DNA of 64,000 nt from Lachnospiraceae bacterium YSB2008 (GCA_000687655.1 JHWR01000003.1:158077-222076), one strand, 5' to 3'; shown: positions 53,992-63,509, counted from the stretch's first letter. A program made the numbers and translations. The notes: a model not told the origin generated them from the letters alone.

Positions 53992-55194
53992 ATGTTAGTA
54001 GTTAAGAAATTTGGCGGTACTTCGGTTGCCAACAAAGAGAGAATCTACAACGTTGCTGAGAGATGTATTGAAGAATACAAAAAGGGCAATGACGTAGTAG
54101 TAGTTCTTTCAGCTATGGGCAAATATACCGATGAACTTATCGCCATGGCAAAAGACATCAACGAGAACCCACCGAAAAGAGAGATGGATATGCTCTTTAC
54201 TATAGGAGAGCAGATGTCAGTATCACTCATGGCTATGGCTATGAATAAGCTTGGTGTACCGGCTGTATCACTCAATGCATTCCAGGTTGCAATGCATACA
54301 ACTTCAACCTACAGCAATGCAAGAATAAAGAGAATAGACAGCGATCGTATCCGTTCAGAACTTGAGCAGAGAAAGATTGTTATAGTGACCGGTTTCCAGG
54401 GCATTAACAAATTCGATGATTACACAACACTCGGAAGAGGCGGTTCAGATACAACTGCGGTTGCACTTGCAGCGGCTCTTCACGCAGATAAATGTGAGAT
54501 TTATACAGATGTTGACGGCGTATACACAGCTGACCCTAGAAAGGTTAAGAATGCCAGAAAGCTTGACGTAGTAACTTACGATGAGATGCTTGAATTTGCA
54601 ACTCTCGGTGCAGGAGTACTTCACAACCGTTCAGTTGAGCTTGCCAAGAAGTATGGAGTACAGTTAGTTGTAAGGTCAAGTCTTAATACCAACGAAGGAA
54701 CCATCGTTAAGGAGGATGCTAAGATGGAGAAGATGATAGTCAGCGGAGTTGCCGCAGATAGTGATGCAGCAAGAGTTGCTGTTATAGGACTTAAGGATGA
54801 GCCGGGTGTTGCATTTAAGCTTTTCAATGCACTTGCTCAGAAGAATATAAATATTGATATGATACTTCAGTCAGTTGGCCGTGCAGGTACAAAGGACATT
54901 ACATTTACATGTAGTGACGCTGATGCTGATGAGGCAGCAAAGATAATCTCAGAAGCAATGAAGTTCGAAGATATCAATGTTAATAAGGAAGTTTCAAAGG
55001 TATCTATCGTAGGTGCCGGAATGCAGACAAATGCCGGTGTTGCAGCAAAGATGTTCGAGGCTCTTTATGATGAGAACATCAACATCCGTATGATATCTAC
55101 TTCAGAGATCAGAGTTACAGTTCTTATCGATGAGAAGAATACTGAAAGAGCTATGAATGCAATTCATGATAAATTCAATCTTGGTGAAGAGTAA
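53992..55194 (+). CDS. lysC: aspartate kinase
   Basis: Phosphorylates aspartate, the entry step to lysine, threonine and methionine. The 400-aa protein begins VVKKFGGTSVAN, shows TLGRGGSDTTAVALAAAL and YTDVDGVYTADPR, and carries two C-terminal ACT domains (about 265-335 and 345-400; VGAGMQTNAGVAAKMFEAL, ISTSEIRVTVLI) for feedback control by amino acids. AGGAGG precedes the ATG. No lysine or T-box leader is seen upstream of hom or lysC. A terminator follows. Confidence 0.96.
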   Translation: MLVVKKFGGTSVANKERIYNVAERCIEEYKKGNDVVVVLSAMGKYTDELIAMAKDINENPPKREMDMLFTIGEQMSVSLMAMAMNKLGVPAVSLNAFQVAMHTTSTYSNARIKRIDSDRIRSELEQRKIVIVTGFQGINKFDDYTTLGRGGSDTTAVALAAALHADKCEIYTDVDGVYTADPRKVKNARKLDVVTYDEMLEFATLGAGVLHNRSVELAKKYGVQLVVRSSLNTNEGTIVKEDAKMEKMIVSGVAADSDAARVAVIGLKDEPGVAFKLFNALAQKNINIDMILQSVGRAGTKDITFTCSDADADEAAKIISEAMKFEDINVNKEVSKVSIVGAGMQTNAGVAAKMFEALYDENINIRMISTSEIRVTVLIDEKNTERAMNAIHDKFNLGEE

Positions 55195-55224
55195 TCCGGA
55201 TAATAATTAGATATTTCATAACAG

Positions 55225-55250
55225 CGGGGACGGTTTATAAGCCGTCCCCG
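55225..55250 (+). terminator. terminator-like hairpin after lysC
   Basis: CGGGGACGG (55225-55233) and CCGTCCCCG (55242-55250) form a perfect 9-bp stem. The following sequence is only moderately T-rich. Confidence 0.65.
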
Positions 55251-55326
55251 TTGCTGTTGAAAAAAAGAAACTAATGTGGTAGTATCGCATTTGAATTGTT
55301 GACTGTTCATATATAGGGAGAAATGT

Positions 55327-55809
55327 ATGAAAAGAACAGATTATATAAGCTGGGATCAGTATTTTATGGGAATAGCGATGCTTTCATCTGAGAGGAGTAA
55401 GGATCCTAATACTCAGGTCGGAGCCTGCATAGTCGGCGAGGATAACCGAATCCTTTCGGTTGGTTATAATGGTATGCCGCAGGGCTGCGAGGATGATGAT
55501 ATGCCTTGGGGCAGAGATGGTTCTGCACTCGACAGTAAATATATGTATGTATGTCATGCTGAGCTGAATGCGATACTCAATTACAGAGGTACGGGCTCCA
55601 TGAAAGGAGCAAAGCTTTATGTGACGCTTTTCCCATGTAATGAATGCGCAAAAGCTATAATTCAGAGCGGAATAAAGGAAGTTATTTATAGATCTGATAA
55701 GTATGCCGATGCCGAGAGTACCATAGCATCTAAGAAAATGTTTGAGCAGACTGGCGTTTTATACAGGCAGTTTGATCCTCAGGACAGAGAGATAAGGCTG
55801 GCACTGTGA
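55327..55809 (+). CDS. deoxycytidylate deaminase (ComEB/dCMP deaminase family)
   Basis: Converts dCMP to dUMP for thymidylate synthesis. The 160-aa protein has the zinc motif CHAEL (His77, Glu79) and FPCNEC (Cys104, Cys107), plus RSKDPNTQVGACIVGEDNRI and YNGMPQGC, typical of dCMP deaminases including the Firmicute ComEB group. GGGAG precedes the ATG. Its TGA overlaps the start of the next gene by one base, so the two are coupled. Confidence 0.92.
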   Translation: MKRTDYISWDQYFMGIAMLSSERSKDPNTQVGACIVGEDNRILSVGYNGMPQGCEDDDMPWGRDGSALDSKYMYVCHAELNAILNYRGTGSMKGAKLYVTLFPCNECAKAIIQSGIKEVIYRSDKYADAESTIASKKMFEQTGVLYRQFDPQDREIRLAL

Positions 55810-56426
55810 TGGAAAGTAAGAAGTTTTCTGTAAATATGACGAAAGAAGCTCTTGTGGAATTTGTGTTCATTTCATATTACACAAAGATCTCCGGCTTCTT
55901 CAGCATCATACTTGGTGGAATAGGAATTGCATTATTCGTTATAGGATACAATCGTGGCGCCAGACTTCAGGCTATGGCAGTATATGCCTTTATTGCAGTG
56001 CTGTCACTTATAGGTAATCCGATAACTCTGTATATGAAAGCAAAGAAGCAGGCGGAAACGAGCCCTGCCTATAAGAATCCGATAACCTATGAAATTTCGC
56101 CGGAAGGTATGAAGGTATCAGTTGTCGTGCCTGAAGAAGTGCAGAAGGTTGATGATGAAGATGAGGAAATGGCCGTTGAGACTGAAAGTCATTCGGATGA
56201 TTCGGAAAAGCCTAAAAATGTAGAGTCTGAAACTTTGGAGTGGCGAAACATTTACAGACTCCGTCTCGGAAAGAAGATGATCGCCATACACACCAGTCCA
56301 ATATATGCTTTTACAATTCCGTTGTCTGAGCTGGGGAGCGACAAGGATATAATACTTTCGCGACTCGTGCAGTATACCGAGCCGCATTCACCGCATATGT
56401 CAGCCGGACTGAAACACTATAAATAA
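55809..56426 (+). CDS. YcxB-like membrane protein
   Basis: A 205-aa protein with two predicted membrane helices (about 25-45 and 52-72), an acidic insertion (about 118-142) and a C-terminal YcxB-like domain (EWRNIYRLRLGKKMIAIHTSPIYAFTIPLSEL). Function is unknown. Its ATG overlaps the stop of the dCMP deaminase gene. The acidic linker is an addition relative to the usual short YcxB proteins. Confidence 0.65.
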   Translation: MESKKFSVNMTKEALVEFVFISYYTKISGFFSIILGGIGIALFVIGYNRGARLQAMAVYAFIAVLSLIGNPITLYMKAKKQAETSPAYKNPITYEISPEGMKVSVVVPEEVQKVDDEDEEMAVETESHSDDSEKPKNVESETLEWRNIYRLRLGKKMIAIHTSPIYAFTIPLSELGSDKDIILSRLVQYTEPHSPHMSAGLKHYK

Positions 56427-56440
56427 TATAAGGTAGTTAT

Positions 56441-58007
56441 ATGAGCATATCCAGGTTTATAAAACTGAAAAACTTATCATACGTAATAGTTACTATGACT
56501 TTTGGAATATGTGTATACTTAGGCGTGAACCTTTTTAAGAATATTCGAGTTGATGTCATAAATTCCAAGGGGGGGGCCACAGGAAACACCATTAGGAATC
56601 ATTATGGCGGCAATAATTCTTTCGATTCTTTTGGTTTATGGAATTATTGTAATATATAAAAGTCAAAAAATGGATTTTAAAATTGAGAGCTTCTTTCTTA
56701 TCACAGCTATATTCCTAGGGGTAGTTTATCTGATATTGTATACTCCATATTATGCGCCTGATTCGGCAGCACATTTTTTAGCAACGTATAGCAAATCAAA
56801 CCAACTAATGGGGTTTGGAAGAGAAAATGAATGGCTTATAAGGGAGGCGGACAGAAGCTTTTTTCTTAGGTTCGGGAGAAGTCCAGATGCAAGTATTCAG
56901 GACTATTATGATCTTATAAATAGCTTTCGTTTTTTCGCTACAGAACGACAGCTTGTTGATATGGAACAAGTTACGCATATGGATTATTACTCTCCCATAG
57001 GGTACCTTCCCCAAATCTTGGGAATTATTATAGGAAGAGTTTTGGGATTGAGTCCCATAATAACTATGTATTTGGCAAGAATTATGACTCTTCTTGCTTA
57101 TACTCTTGGTTTGTATAATGCTGTCAAAGTAACACCCATAGGAAAAGGGGTTTTTGTATTCATGGGTATTATTCCGGGATCGCTATATTTAAGCAGTCCA
57201 TTTTCCTATGATGCTATGGTTGTTATAACGACAATGAATATGATAGCTTGCATATTTGCTTTATATAAAGAAATTGGTTCTAATAAAGTATTGATACAGA
57301 CTATGGTATGGACATTTCTTGTTGGAGCCACAAAGGGAGGCGGTTATTTGATAATGCTCCCTTTGGTATTTATATTACTTTTTGGGGAGAAAGGTAAAAA
57401 AAGGAAAGTTTGTTGCATATGCTTAATAGTTGGGATTGGTTTAATATCATTGATATTAAATGACCTTATTCTTCCACCAAAGGATATTGAATTCTTTCAG
57501 ATGGGATATGCTAACAGTTCCCATATGATGGTTATGGATGGGGTGAAGAACCCTCTGCTATATCTTCATATGCTGTTTGTGACTGTGAAAAGGCAGGCGT
57601 ATGGACTTGCATTATGCTTATGGGTTCCGCATTATTTGCCGGTACTGCTAACTCTACCTTTTGTGATAGTCGTAATTTTATATTCATTTCTGGAAATAGA
57701 TGAAGTCAGATTTGATAAGTGTAAAAGAGTTATACTGTTAGTAACTGTCATCATTAGTTTTATGACAACACCGATAATGTTACTATCATATACACCAAAG
57801 GGGTCGGATGAGATTATTGGGTTGCAATCCCGATATTTTCTACCTTATATGATTCCGTTAATCCTCTTCCTCACTAAAATACCTATACGAGAAGGGGGAA
57901 AAGACGATAATCGGATACCAATAATTAAGAATCTTTGTATGGAATGCTTTGCTATGGCACTGATTATTTCTGTTTTTTTTCTCATGGGCGAGCATTTATC
58001 AAGATAA
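56441..58007 (+). CDS. DUF2142-like polytopic membrane protein, frame broken at a G8 tract
   Basis: The gene starts at 56441 after AAGGTAG with one N-terminal membrane helix (about 15-33). It runs into eight consecutive G (56569-56576), after which the frame diverges to a stop at 56657-56659. Losing one G (or gaining two) joins this start to the large open frame downstream (from CCA at 56577 to 58007), giving about 521 aa with 10-12 membrane helices and YAPDSAAHFLATYSKS and YYSPIGYLPQILGIIIGR, as in DUF2142 membrane proteins near cell-surface polysaccharide genes. Alternatively translation could restart at 56604. The gene looks richer in A/T-ending codons than its neighbours, which may indicate transfer. 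Phase variation or a sequencing error are both possible. Confidence 0.7.
56569..56576 (+). repeat. homopolymeric G8 tract at the frame junction
   Basis: Eight consecutive G lie 128 bases into the DUF2142-like gene. Length 7 or 10 keeps the full reading frame; length 8, as here, does not. Confidence 0.7.
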
Positions 58008-58026
58008 ATTCGGAGGTTAGGCTGGA

Positions 58027-58455
58027 TTGACAGAAATTCACGTTTCAAATTCCGAGAAGGAGACATATGAATTAGGAAAGAAGCTTGGGGAGGCGGCGAA
58101 GCCGGGCGAGGTTTATCTGCTTGACGGTGATCTCGGAGTTGGAAAGACGGTCTTCACGAAGGGCTTCGGTAAGGGGCTTGGCATAGATACTCCGATCTCG
58201 AGCCCGACATTTACTATACTTAAGGAATACGACGAGGGGCGCATCCCTATGTATCATTTTGACGTTTACAGGGTCGGCTCCGAGGATGAGATGGAAGAAA
58301 TCGGATTCTTTGATAAGATAGACAGCGGCGACGGCGTTACTCTCATAGAGTGGGCGTGCCTGATTCCGGGTATCATACCGGACGGAGCGATTCGTATCAC
58401 CATAGAGAAGAAGCCGGAGGAAGGCTTCGATTACAGAGAGATTACAATACAATAA
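58027..58455 (+). CDS. tsaE: tRNA threonylcarbamoyladenosine biosynthesis ATPase TsaE
   Basis: TsaE is the small ATPase that works with TsaB and TsaD in t6A formation on ANN-decoding tRNAs. The 142-aa protein has Walker A GDLGVGKT (34-41), SSPTFTILKEYDEG, the MYHFDVYR segment and LIEWACLIPGII. The best start is a TTG at 58027, 10 bases after GGAGG. It is separated from tsaB by an HTH-Uma2 gene, although tsaE and tsaB are usually adjacent in Firmicutes. Confidence 0.93.
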   Translation: MTEIHVSNSEKETYELGKKLGEAAKPGEVYLLDGDLGVGKTVFTKGFGKGLGIDTPISSPTFTILKEYDEGRIPMYHFDVYRVGSEDEMEEIGFFDKIDSGDGVTLIEWACLIPGIIPDGAIRITIEKKPEEGFDYREITIQ

Positions 58456-58472
58456 TAATGGATAGATTACGG

Positions 58473-58511
58473 ATGGATTGCGGGCATAATTGCTTGACAA
58501 TCCATTTTTTT
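58473..58511 (+). terminator. terminator of tsaE overlapping the next promoter
   Basis: ATGGATTG (58473-58480) and CAATCCAT (58498-58505) pair over a 17-base loop and are followed by a run of T (58505-58511). Confidence 0.5.
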
Positions 58512-58521
58512 ATGTTAAAAT
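58494..58521 (+). promoter_or_regulatory. promoter of the HTH-Uma2 gene
   Basis: Consensus TTGACA (58494-58499), a 16-base spacer and TAAAAT (58516-58521) lie about 40 bases before the ATG. Confidence 0.7.
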
Positions 58522-58560
58522 GGAAAGAAAATGGAAAGATTACGGAAAGGGGTGACTGAT

Positions 58561-59385
58561 ATGACTATAAAAGAGATGACAAACCTGAAGAAAGAGATGG
58601 GGCTCTCATACCAGGATATAGCAGATATGTCAGGCGTTCCGCTTGGGACTGTTCAGAAGGTTTTTACCGGAGTAACAACTTCACCGAGAAGAAGTACCAT
58701 CGAGGCTCTGACCCGGATGTTCGAGAAAGAGAAGAAGCGTACGGGTTATGAATACTTCCGACATATGGATTTTGATGCTGTTGAGGAGAGTGCTGCTTAC
58801 GGAAGCTCAGCTGTAAAGATTGATTCTTATGAGAATAAAACTTTGGATGATTACCTGGCGCTTCCGGAGGGGACCAGGATAGAGCTTATAGACGGTACAT
58901 TTTATGATATGGCGGCACCTACATTTGTTCATCAGCGTATAGGACTTATGATATCGTATGTTTTCGAAAGTTTTATTAATGAAAATGGTGGACCGTGCAT
59001 CACATCTGTTGCGCCTACAGATGTTCAGCTGGATTGTGATGACAAGACTATGGTCCAGCCTGATGTCCTTGTAGTTTGCGACAGAGACAAGATTATCAAA
59101 GCGAGAGTGGTAGGGGCGCCTGACCTTATCGTAGAAGTTTTGTCAGGAGGAAACTGGATTCATGATACAGTACGTAAGCTCGCAAAATACAGAAATGCGG
59201 GCGTGCGCGAATACTGGATAGTGGTTCCCGAAGATAAGAAGGTGCTCGTTTATACTTTCGCCGAATCGCCGGACGCTGTCACCTACAGCTTTGACGATAA
59301 GGTTCCGGTAGGAATATGGGATGGAAAATGTATCGTTGATTTTCATGACATATATGATAAGATAAGCTTTCTGATGGATGAGTAG
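58561..59385 (+). CDS. HTH-Uma2 (DUF820) nuclease-like protein
   Basis: A 274-aa protein. The N-terminal 55 residues form an HTH_3-type helix-turn-helix (LSYQDIADMSGVPLGTVQKVFTGV). The Uma2/DUF820 domain (about 90-270) has the PD-(D/E)xK-like features LPEGTRIELIDGTFYDMAAPT, VQPDVLVVCDRDKI, VGAPDLIVEVLS and RKLAKYRNAGVREYWIV. Uma2 proteins are nuclease-fold proteins of largely unknown role, abundant in cyanobacteria and scattered elsewhere. The HTH fusion suggests sequence-specific targeting or autoregulation. GGGGTGA precedes the ATG at 58561. It has its own promoter and sits inside the tsaE-tsaB interval, which suggests later insertion. Confidence 0.8.
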   Translation: MTIKEMTNLKKEMGLSYQDIADMSGVPLGTVQKVFTGVTTSPRRSTIEALTRMFEKEKKRTGYEYFRHMDFDAVEESAAYGSSAVKIDSYENKTLDDYLALPEGTRIELIDGTFYDMAAPTFVHQRIGLMISYVFESFINENGGPCITSVAPTDVQLDCDDKTMVQPDVLVVCDRDKIIKARVVGAPDLIVEVLSGGNWIHDTVRKLAKYRNAGVREYWIVVPEDKKVLVYTFAESPDAVTYSFDDKVPVGIWDGKCIVDFHDIYDKISFLMDE

Positions 59386-59407
59386 TACCGGCAGAACCAA
59401 CGTTACC

Positions 59408-59437
59408 TTGACAAAAATGCATTCGAGGTTGTATAAA
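59408..59437 (+). promoter_or_regulatory. probable promoter of the tsaB-rimI-rnz-tsaD-ispD operon
   Basis: TTGACA (59408-59413), an 18-base spacer and TATAAA (59432-59437) lie about 78 bases before tsaB. A CGGGT-AAGA-ACCCG hairpin (59446-59459) follows in the leader. Confidence 0.6.
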
Positions 59438-59515
59438 AATGGTTGCGGGTAAGAACCCGGTTAAAGAAGATGGTCCGTGAAAGATTAAGGTATCATCATT
59501 GATGAGGATAAATAT

Positions 59516-60265
59516 ATGAAGATTGTAGCGCTCGGAAGTTCGGGAACAGTTGCGACGGTTGCGGTTGTTCAGGATGAGACGGTTATAGCTGAATATTCGA
59601 TGAATTATAAGAAGACGCATTCGGAGACGCTGCTTCCTATGCTGGATGAGATCAAGAGAAATGCTTCGATAGAGCTGGAAGATATAGATGCAGTCGCAGT
59701 CTGCGCAGGACCTGGTTCTTTTACGGGACTCAGGATAGGTGCTGCAACGGCTAAGGGACTTGCGCTTGCACTTGATAAGCCTATAGTTCCGGTTCCGACC
59801 TGCGAAGGCCTGGCTTACAATATGTGGGGCTTCGACGGAATCATATGTCCTATAGTCGATGCAAGGCGTGGGCAGGTTTATACCGGGATTTACCGTATGA
59901 AGGAAGAGACTGACGAGGGCGGTACATTTTCAGACTATACTCTGGAACGCCTCATGGATCAGGATGCAATGGACATACATGAGCTGATGGAGAAGCTTGA
60001 AGCTTACAATGAAAGGGTATGCTTCCTCGGCGACGGAGTGCCGGTATTTAAGGAAGAGATCAAGGCATGTATGAAGAGTCAGGTGACATTTGCGCCGCCT
60101 CAGTTAAGTCATGAGAGGGCTGCGAGCATTGCGGCACTTGCTGAAAGATATATGGCTGAAGGAAAGGCTGTTCCTTCGGATGATTTTGCACCTGTATACT
60201 TAAGGAAGTCGCAGGCAGAACGTGAGCGTGAGAAGAAGCTTTCGGAAGAGGGCAAGACGGAGTAG
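59516..60265 (+). CDS. tsaB: tRNA threonylcarbamoyladenosine biosynthesis protein TsaB
   Basis: TsaB is the inactive paralogue of TsaD that scaffolds the t6A complex. The 249-aa protein shows the ASKHA fold start MKIVALGSSGTVATVAVVQDE, the SMNYKKTHSETLLPMLDEI segment and AVCAGPGSFTGLRIGAATAKGLALAL, hallmarks of TsaB. GAGGAT precedes the ATG. It leads a run of five genes (rimI, rnz, tsaD, ispD) with short gaps. Confidence 0.93.
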   Translation: MKIVALGSSGTVATVAVVQDETVIAEYSMNYKKTHSETLLPMLDEIKRNASIELEDIDAVAVCAGPGSFTGLRIGAATAKGLALALDKPIVPVPTCEGLAYNMWGFDGIICPIVDARRGQVYTGIYRMKEETDEGGTFSDYTLERLMDQDAMDIHELMEKLEAYNERVCFLGDGVPVFKEEIKACMKSQVTFAPPQLSHERAASIAALAERYMAEGKAVPSDDFAPVYLRKSQAEREREKKLSEEGKTE

Positions 60266-60311
60266 GCTCGGAGTCTGATATGTCTATATAAAAGAATTCG
60301 GGAATGGTGAG

Positions 60312-60731
60312 ATGGAAAGAATCATTCGTGAGATAGCAAAACTTGAATCGGTAATATTCGACGATGCCTGGTCGGAAGCATCCCTGCAGGAAACTCTGCA
60401 GTATGACTATAATAATGCCTTGGTACGTGAGGCAGGTGACACGGTGACAGGATATGCAGTCTATTCGGTGATAGCTGATACGGCAGAGCTGCTCAGGATA
60501 GCGGTTGATCCTGAACATCGGGGCCAAGGAATCGCTTCTTCGATTATGGAAGAGATGCTCGGGAAGCTGGATGATTCTTCAGCGGACAGGATCATGCTTG
60601 AGGTCCGTTCGAAAAATGAAAGCGCCATAGCACTGTATGAGAAGTTCGGATTTAAGAATATAGCGAAAAGGAAAAACTATTACAGCAATCCAACAGATGA
60701 TGCTTTGATATATGAGAAGACGGTTCTTTGA
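60312..60731 (+). CDS. rimI: ribosomal protein S18-alanine N-acetyltransferase RimI-like
   Basis: A 139-aa GNAT acetyltransferase. The acetyl-CoA loop reads DPEHRGQGIASSIM (Q/RxxGxG/A), followed by VRSKNESAIALYEKFGFKNIAKRKNYY. Its place between tsaB and tsaD is the standard Firmicute arrangement of RimI, which acetylates S18. GGTGAGATGG gives a modest ribosome site. Substrate specificity rests on synteny. Confidence 0.85.
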   Translation: MERIIREIAKLESVIFDDAWSEASLQETLQYDYNNALVREAGDTVTGYAVYSVIADTAELLRIAVDPEHRGQGIASSIMEEMLGKLDDSSADRIMLEVRSKNESAIALYEKFGFKNIAKRKNYYSNPTDDALIYEKTVL

Positions 60732-60752
60732 TAAAAGAAGATGAGGAAATAA

Positions 60753-61664
60753 ATGTTAGATATATGTTTACTTGGAACGGGCGGTATGATGCCGCTCCCA
60801 TACAGAGCCCTTACATCGCTTTTTGTCAGATACAACGGCAGCGGTATACTTATCGACTGTGGTGAGGGTACTCAGATAACTACAAAAAGACTGGGCTGGA
60901 GCTTTAAGTCCATAGATCTTATCATGATCACGCATTTCCATGCCGATCATATAAGCGGACTCCCGGGCTTTCTTCTTATGATGGGAAATGCAGGGCGCGA
61001 GGAAAAGCTCACCATAGCCGGACCTCCCGGAATAGAGAAGGTCTGTAGGTCGCTGCTCATTATCGCACCGCACCTTCCATTTCCGATTGAATATCTGGAA
61101 ATAGACGGACCTGAGAAAGTCATCGAAATGCTGGGGCTTACGATCACGGCATTCAAAGTTAATCACAATCTGACCTGTTATGGTTACAGCATTGAGCTGG
61201 CAAGACAGGGAAAGTTCGATGCGGAGGCTGCACGTGCGAAGGGCATACCTCTTCAGTGCTGGAACAGACTTCAGCATGGAGAGACCGTAGAAATGGATGG
61301 CGTGACATACACCAGTGATATGGTCATGGGCGCACCGCGTAAGGGACTTAAGGTTACTTATTCCACAGACTCCAGGCCGACACCTTCCATAACAGAGCAT
61401 GCGAAGGGATCGGACCTCTTCATCTGCGAGGGCATGTACGGTGAACCTGGAAATGAAGAGAAGGCAGTAGAGAAGAAACATATGACTATGTACGAAGCTG
61501 CCGAGATAGCAAAGGAAGCAGACGTGAAGGAGATGTGGCTCACACACTACTCACCGTCTATGAATAAACCACAGGAATTCGAGGAAGCGGTTAAGGCTAT
61601 ATTCCCTCGAACAGTAATCGCAAAGGACAGGCAGACACTCGAGCTTCGTTTTGAAGAAGAGTAG
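60753..61664 (+). CDS. rnz: ribonuclease Z
   Basis: RNase Z trims the 3' trailer of precursor tRNAs. The 303-aa metallo-beta-lactamase-fold protein has the zinc motif HFHADH (61-66), [15 protein letters not shown] and LIDCGEGTQ at the N-terminus, [23 protein letters not shown] and LTHYSPS. The gene order rimI-rnz-tsaD puts tRNA processing next to tRNA modification. AAATAAATG without a strong Shine-Dalgarno site, but GATGAGGA lies just upstream. Confidence 0.92.
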   Translation: MLDICLLGTGGMMPLPYRALTSLFVRYNGSGILIDCGEGTQITTKRLGWSFKSIDLIMITHFHADHISGLPGFLLMMGNAGREEKLTIAGPPGIEKVCRSLLIIAPHLPFPIEYLEIDGPEKVIEMLGLTITAFKVNHNLTCYGYSIELARQGKFDAEAARAKGIPLQCWNRLQHGETVEMDGVTYTSDMVMGAPRKGLKVTYSTDSRPTPSITEHAKGSDLFICEGMYGEPGNEEKAVEKKHMTMYEAAEIAKEADVKEMWLTHYSPSMNKPQEFEEAVKAIFPRTVIAKDRQTLELRFEEE

Positions 61665-61675
61665 CGGCAGATATT

Positions 61676-62695
61676 ATGGAAGAAATAAAGATACTTGGAA
61701 TTGAATCCTCATGTGACGAAACTGCAGCGGCAGTAGTTGTAAATGGAAGGACAGTTCTTTCAAATGTTATATATTCCCAGGTTCCACTTCACACACTTTA
61801 TGGAGGAGTGGTTCCGGAGATAGCATCCAGAAAGCATATAGAGAAGGTGAACCAGGTTATAAGGAAGGCACTTTCAGATGCTGATATGACTCTGGATGAT
61901 ATAGATGCAATAGCAGTTACATATGGACCGGGGCTGGTAGGCCCGCTTCTGGTCGGAGTGGGTGCTGCGAAGGCTATAGCATTTGCAAAGAATAAACCGC
62001 TCGTCGGAGTTCATCACATAGAAGGACATATTTCTGCAAATTATATAGAGAATCCTGAGCTTGAACCTCCGTTCATGTGCCTTGTGGCATCAGGTGGACA
62101 TTCCCATATAGTAAAGGTTACAGATTATGGGAAGTATGAGATCATAGGATTCACTCATGATGATGCGGCGGGCGAGGCATTTGATAAGGTTGCCAGAGCA
62201 CTTGACCTCGGCTATCCCGGAGGACCAAAGATAGATAAGCTTGCAAAAGAGGGTGACCCTGCGAGCATTACATTTCCACATGCTGTTATAGAAGGGTCTC
62301 CGTATGACTTCTCCTTCAGCGGACTTAAGTCAGCGGTCCTGAATTATCTGAACGGATGTGAAATGAAAGGAATAGAGGTGAACCGTGCTGATGTCGCAGC
62401 ATCATTCCAGCAGGCGGTTATAGATGTGCTTACAGACAGAAGCGTTGCGGCTGCTGTAGATTATGGATGCAAAAGTCTTGCGCTTGCAGGCGGAGTTGCT
62501 GCAAATTCAAGCCTGAGAGAAACGATGAAAGCAAAGGCAAAGGCAAGGGGACTAAAGTTTTATAATCCGTCACTCATACTCTGTACCGATAACGCAGCGA
62601 TGATAGCATCTGCGGGTTACTACGAGTACATGCGTGGAATAAGGGATGACTACAGTCTGAATGCTGTGCCTAACCTTAAGATTGGAGCGAGGTAA
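61676..62695 (+). CDS. tsaD: tRNA N6-adenosine threonylcarbamoyltransferase TsaD
   Basis: TsaD transfers the threonylcarbamoyl group to A37. The 339-aa protein has [14 protein letters not shown] (N-terminal), the metal-binding [40 protein letters not shown] and CTDNAAMIA near the end. TsaC, TsaB and TsaE are also in this window, so the whole bacterial t6A set is present. It follows rnz by 11 bases and is followed by ispD after 5 bases. Confidence 0.96.
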   Translation: MEEIKILGIESSCDETAAAVVVNGRTVLSNVIYSQVPLHTLYGGVVPEIASRKHIEKVNQVIRKALSDADMTLDDIDAIAVTYGPGLVGPLLVGVGAAKAIAFAKNKPLVGVHHIEGHISANYIENPELEPPFMCLVASGGHSHIVKVTDYGKYEIIGFTHDDAAGEAFDKVARALDLGYPGGPKIDKLAKEGDPASITFPHAVIEGSPYDFSFSGLKSAVLNYLNGCEMKGIEVNRADVAASFQQAVIDVLTDRSVAAAVDYGCKSLALAGGVAANSSLRETMKAKAKARGLKFYNPSLILCTDNAAMIASAGYYEYMRGIRDDYSLNAVPNLKIGAR

Positions 62696-62700
62696 TATAT

Positions 62701-63381
62701 ATGGTATCTGCAATAGTACTTGCCGCAGGCAGTGGCAGCAGAATGAAGAGTAAAGTTCCGAAGCAGTTTCTGGAACTGGATGGGAAACCTCTCATATATT
62801 ATTCACTGGCCAGATTTGAAGCGAGTGTTGTGGATGAGATAATACTCGTGACGCGTCAGCAGGATATAGATTACGTCAGGGAAGAGATCGTAAAGAAGTA
62901 TGATTTCAGTAAGGTAAGGAATATAGTTCCCGGCGGCAAGGAAAGATTTGAATCTGTGTCCCGTGGACTGAAGGCTGTAAACCGTAAGAGTGACATAGTT
63001 ATGATTCATGACGGAGCACGTCCTTTTGTCACCAACAGCATGATACTTGATTCAATATCAAATGCAAGGCGCTACAAAGCATGTACCGTTGCTGTGCCGG
63101 TGAAGGATACCATAAAGGTTGTTGATGAAGATATGAATGGAGTAGAAACTCCGGACAGAAGTACATTATATATGGTACAGACACCTCAGAGTTTTAATAA
63201 GTCGCTTTTGGATGAAGCTTATAAACGACTTCGCGTATCCGGCGACAGAAATATAACTGACGACACGATGATAGTCGAGAAGTATATGGGTCAGACGGTA
63301 AAGATCATCGAGGGAGATTATAGGAATATTAAAGTTACCACACCTGAGGATATAACAGTGGCAGAAGCGATGATGAAGTGA
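62701..63381 (+). CDS. ispD: 2-C-methyl-D-erythritol 4-phosphate cytidylyltransferase
   Basis: IspD joins CTP to methylerythritol phosphate in the MEP isoprenoid pathway. The 226-aa protein has the nucleotide-binding AIVLAAGSGSRMKSKVPKQFLEL, VPGGKERFESVSRGL, MIHDGARPFV, VPVKDTIK, QTPQSF and RNITDDTMIVEK motifs. Related CDP-ribitol enzymes (TarI) share the fold, but the lone occurrence favours IspD. The ATG lies 5 bases after the tsaD stop with GGAGCGAGG upstream, so translation is coupled. Confidence 0.93.
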   Translation: MVSAIVLAAGSGSRMKSKVPKQFLELDGKPLIYYSLARFEASVVDEIILVTRQQDIDYVREEIVKKYDFSKVRNIVPGGKERFESVSRGLKAVNRKSDIVMIHDGARPFVTNSMILDSISNARRYKACTVAVPVKDTIKVVDEDMNGVETPDRSTLYMVQTPQSFNKSLLDEAYKRLRVSGDRNITDDTMIVEKYMGQTVKIIEGDYRNIKVTTPEDITVAEAMMK

Positions 63382-63447
63382 TGTGGTATATATGGTGTTT
63401 TGGTTGACACGAGCCACAAGATAATGAAAAAGAAAAAATAGCCAAAA

Positions 63448-63472
63448 AGCCTTGAAAATCAAGGCTTTTTTT
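63448..63472 (+). terminator. terminator after ispD
   Basis: AGCCTTGA and TCAAGGCT form a perfect 8-bp stem with an AAA loop, followed by seven T. Confidence 0.9.
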
Positions 63473-63509
63473 GGTTTAAAAAACCCTATAAAAAAAGTCA
63501 AAAAAGTGG

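Larger units (their letters stand above)
58458..58546. repeat. 16-bp direct repeats bracketing the HTH-Uma2 promoter
   Basis: ATGGATAGATTACGGA (58458-58473) and ATGGAAAGATTACGGA (58531-58546), one mismatch, flank the promoter at 58494-58521. The second copy lies just before the ribosome-binding site. They may be operators for the encoded HTH protein. Confidence 0.5.
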
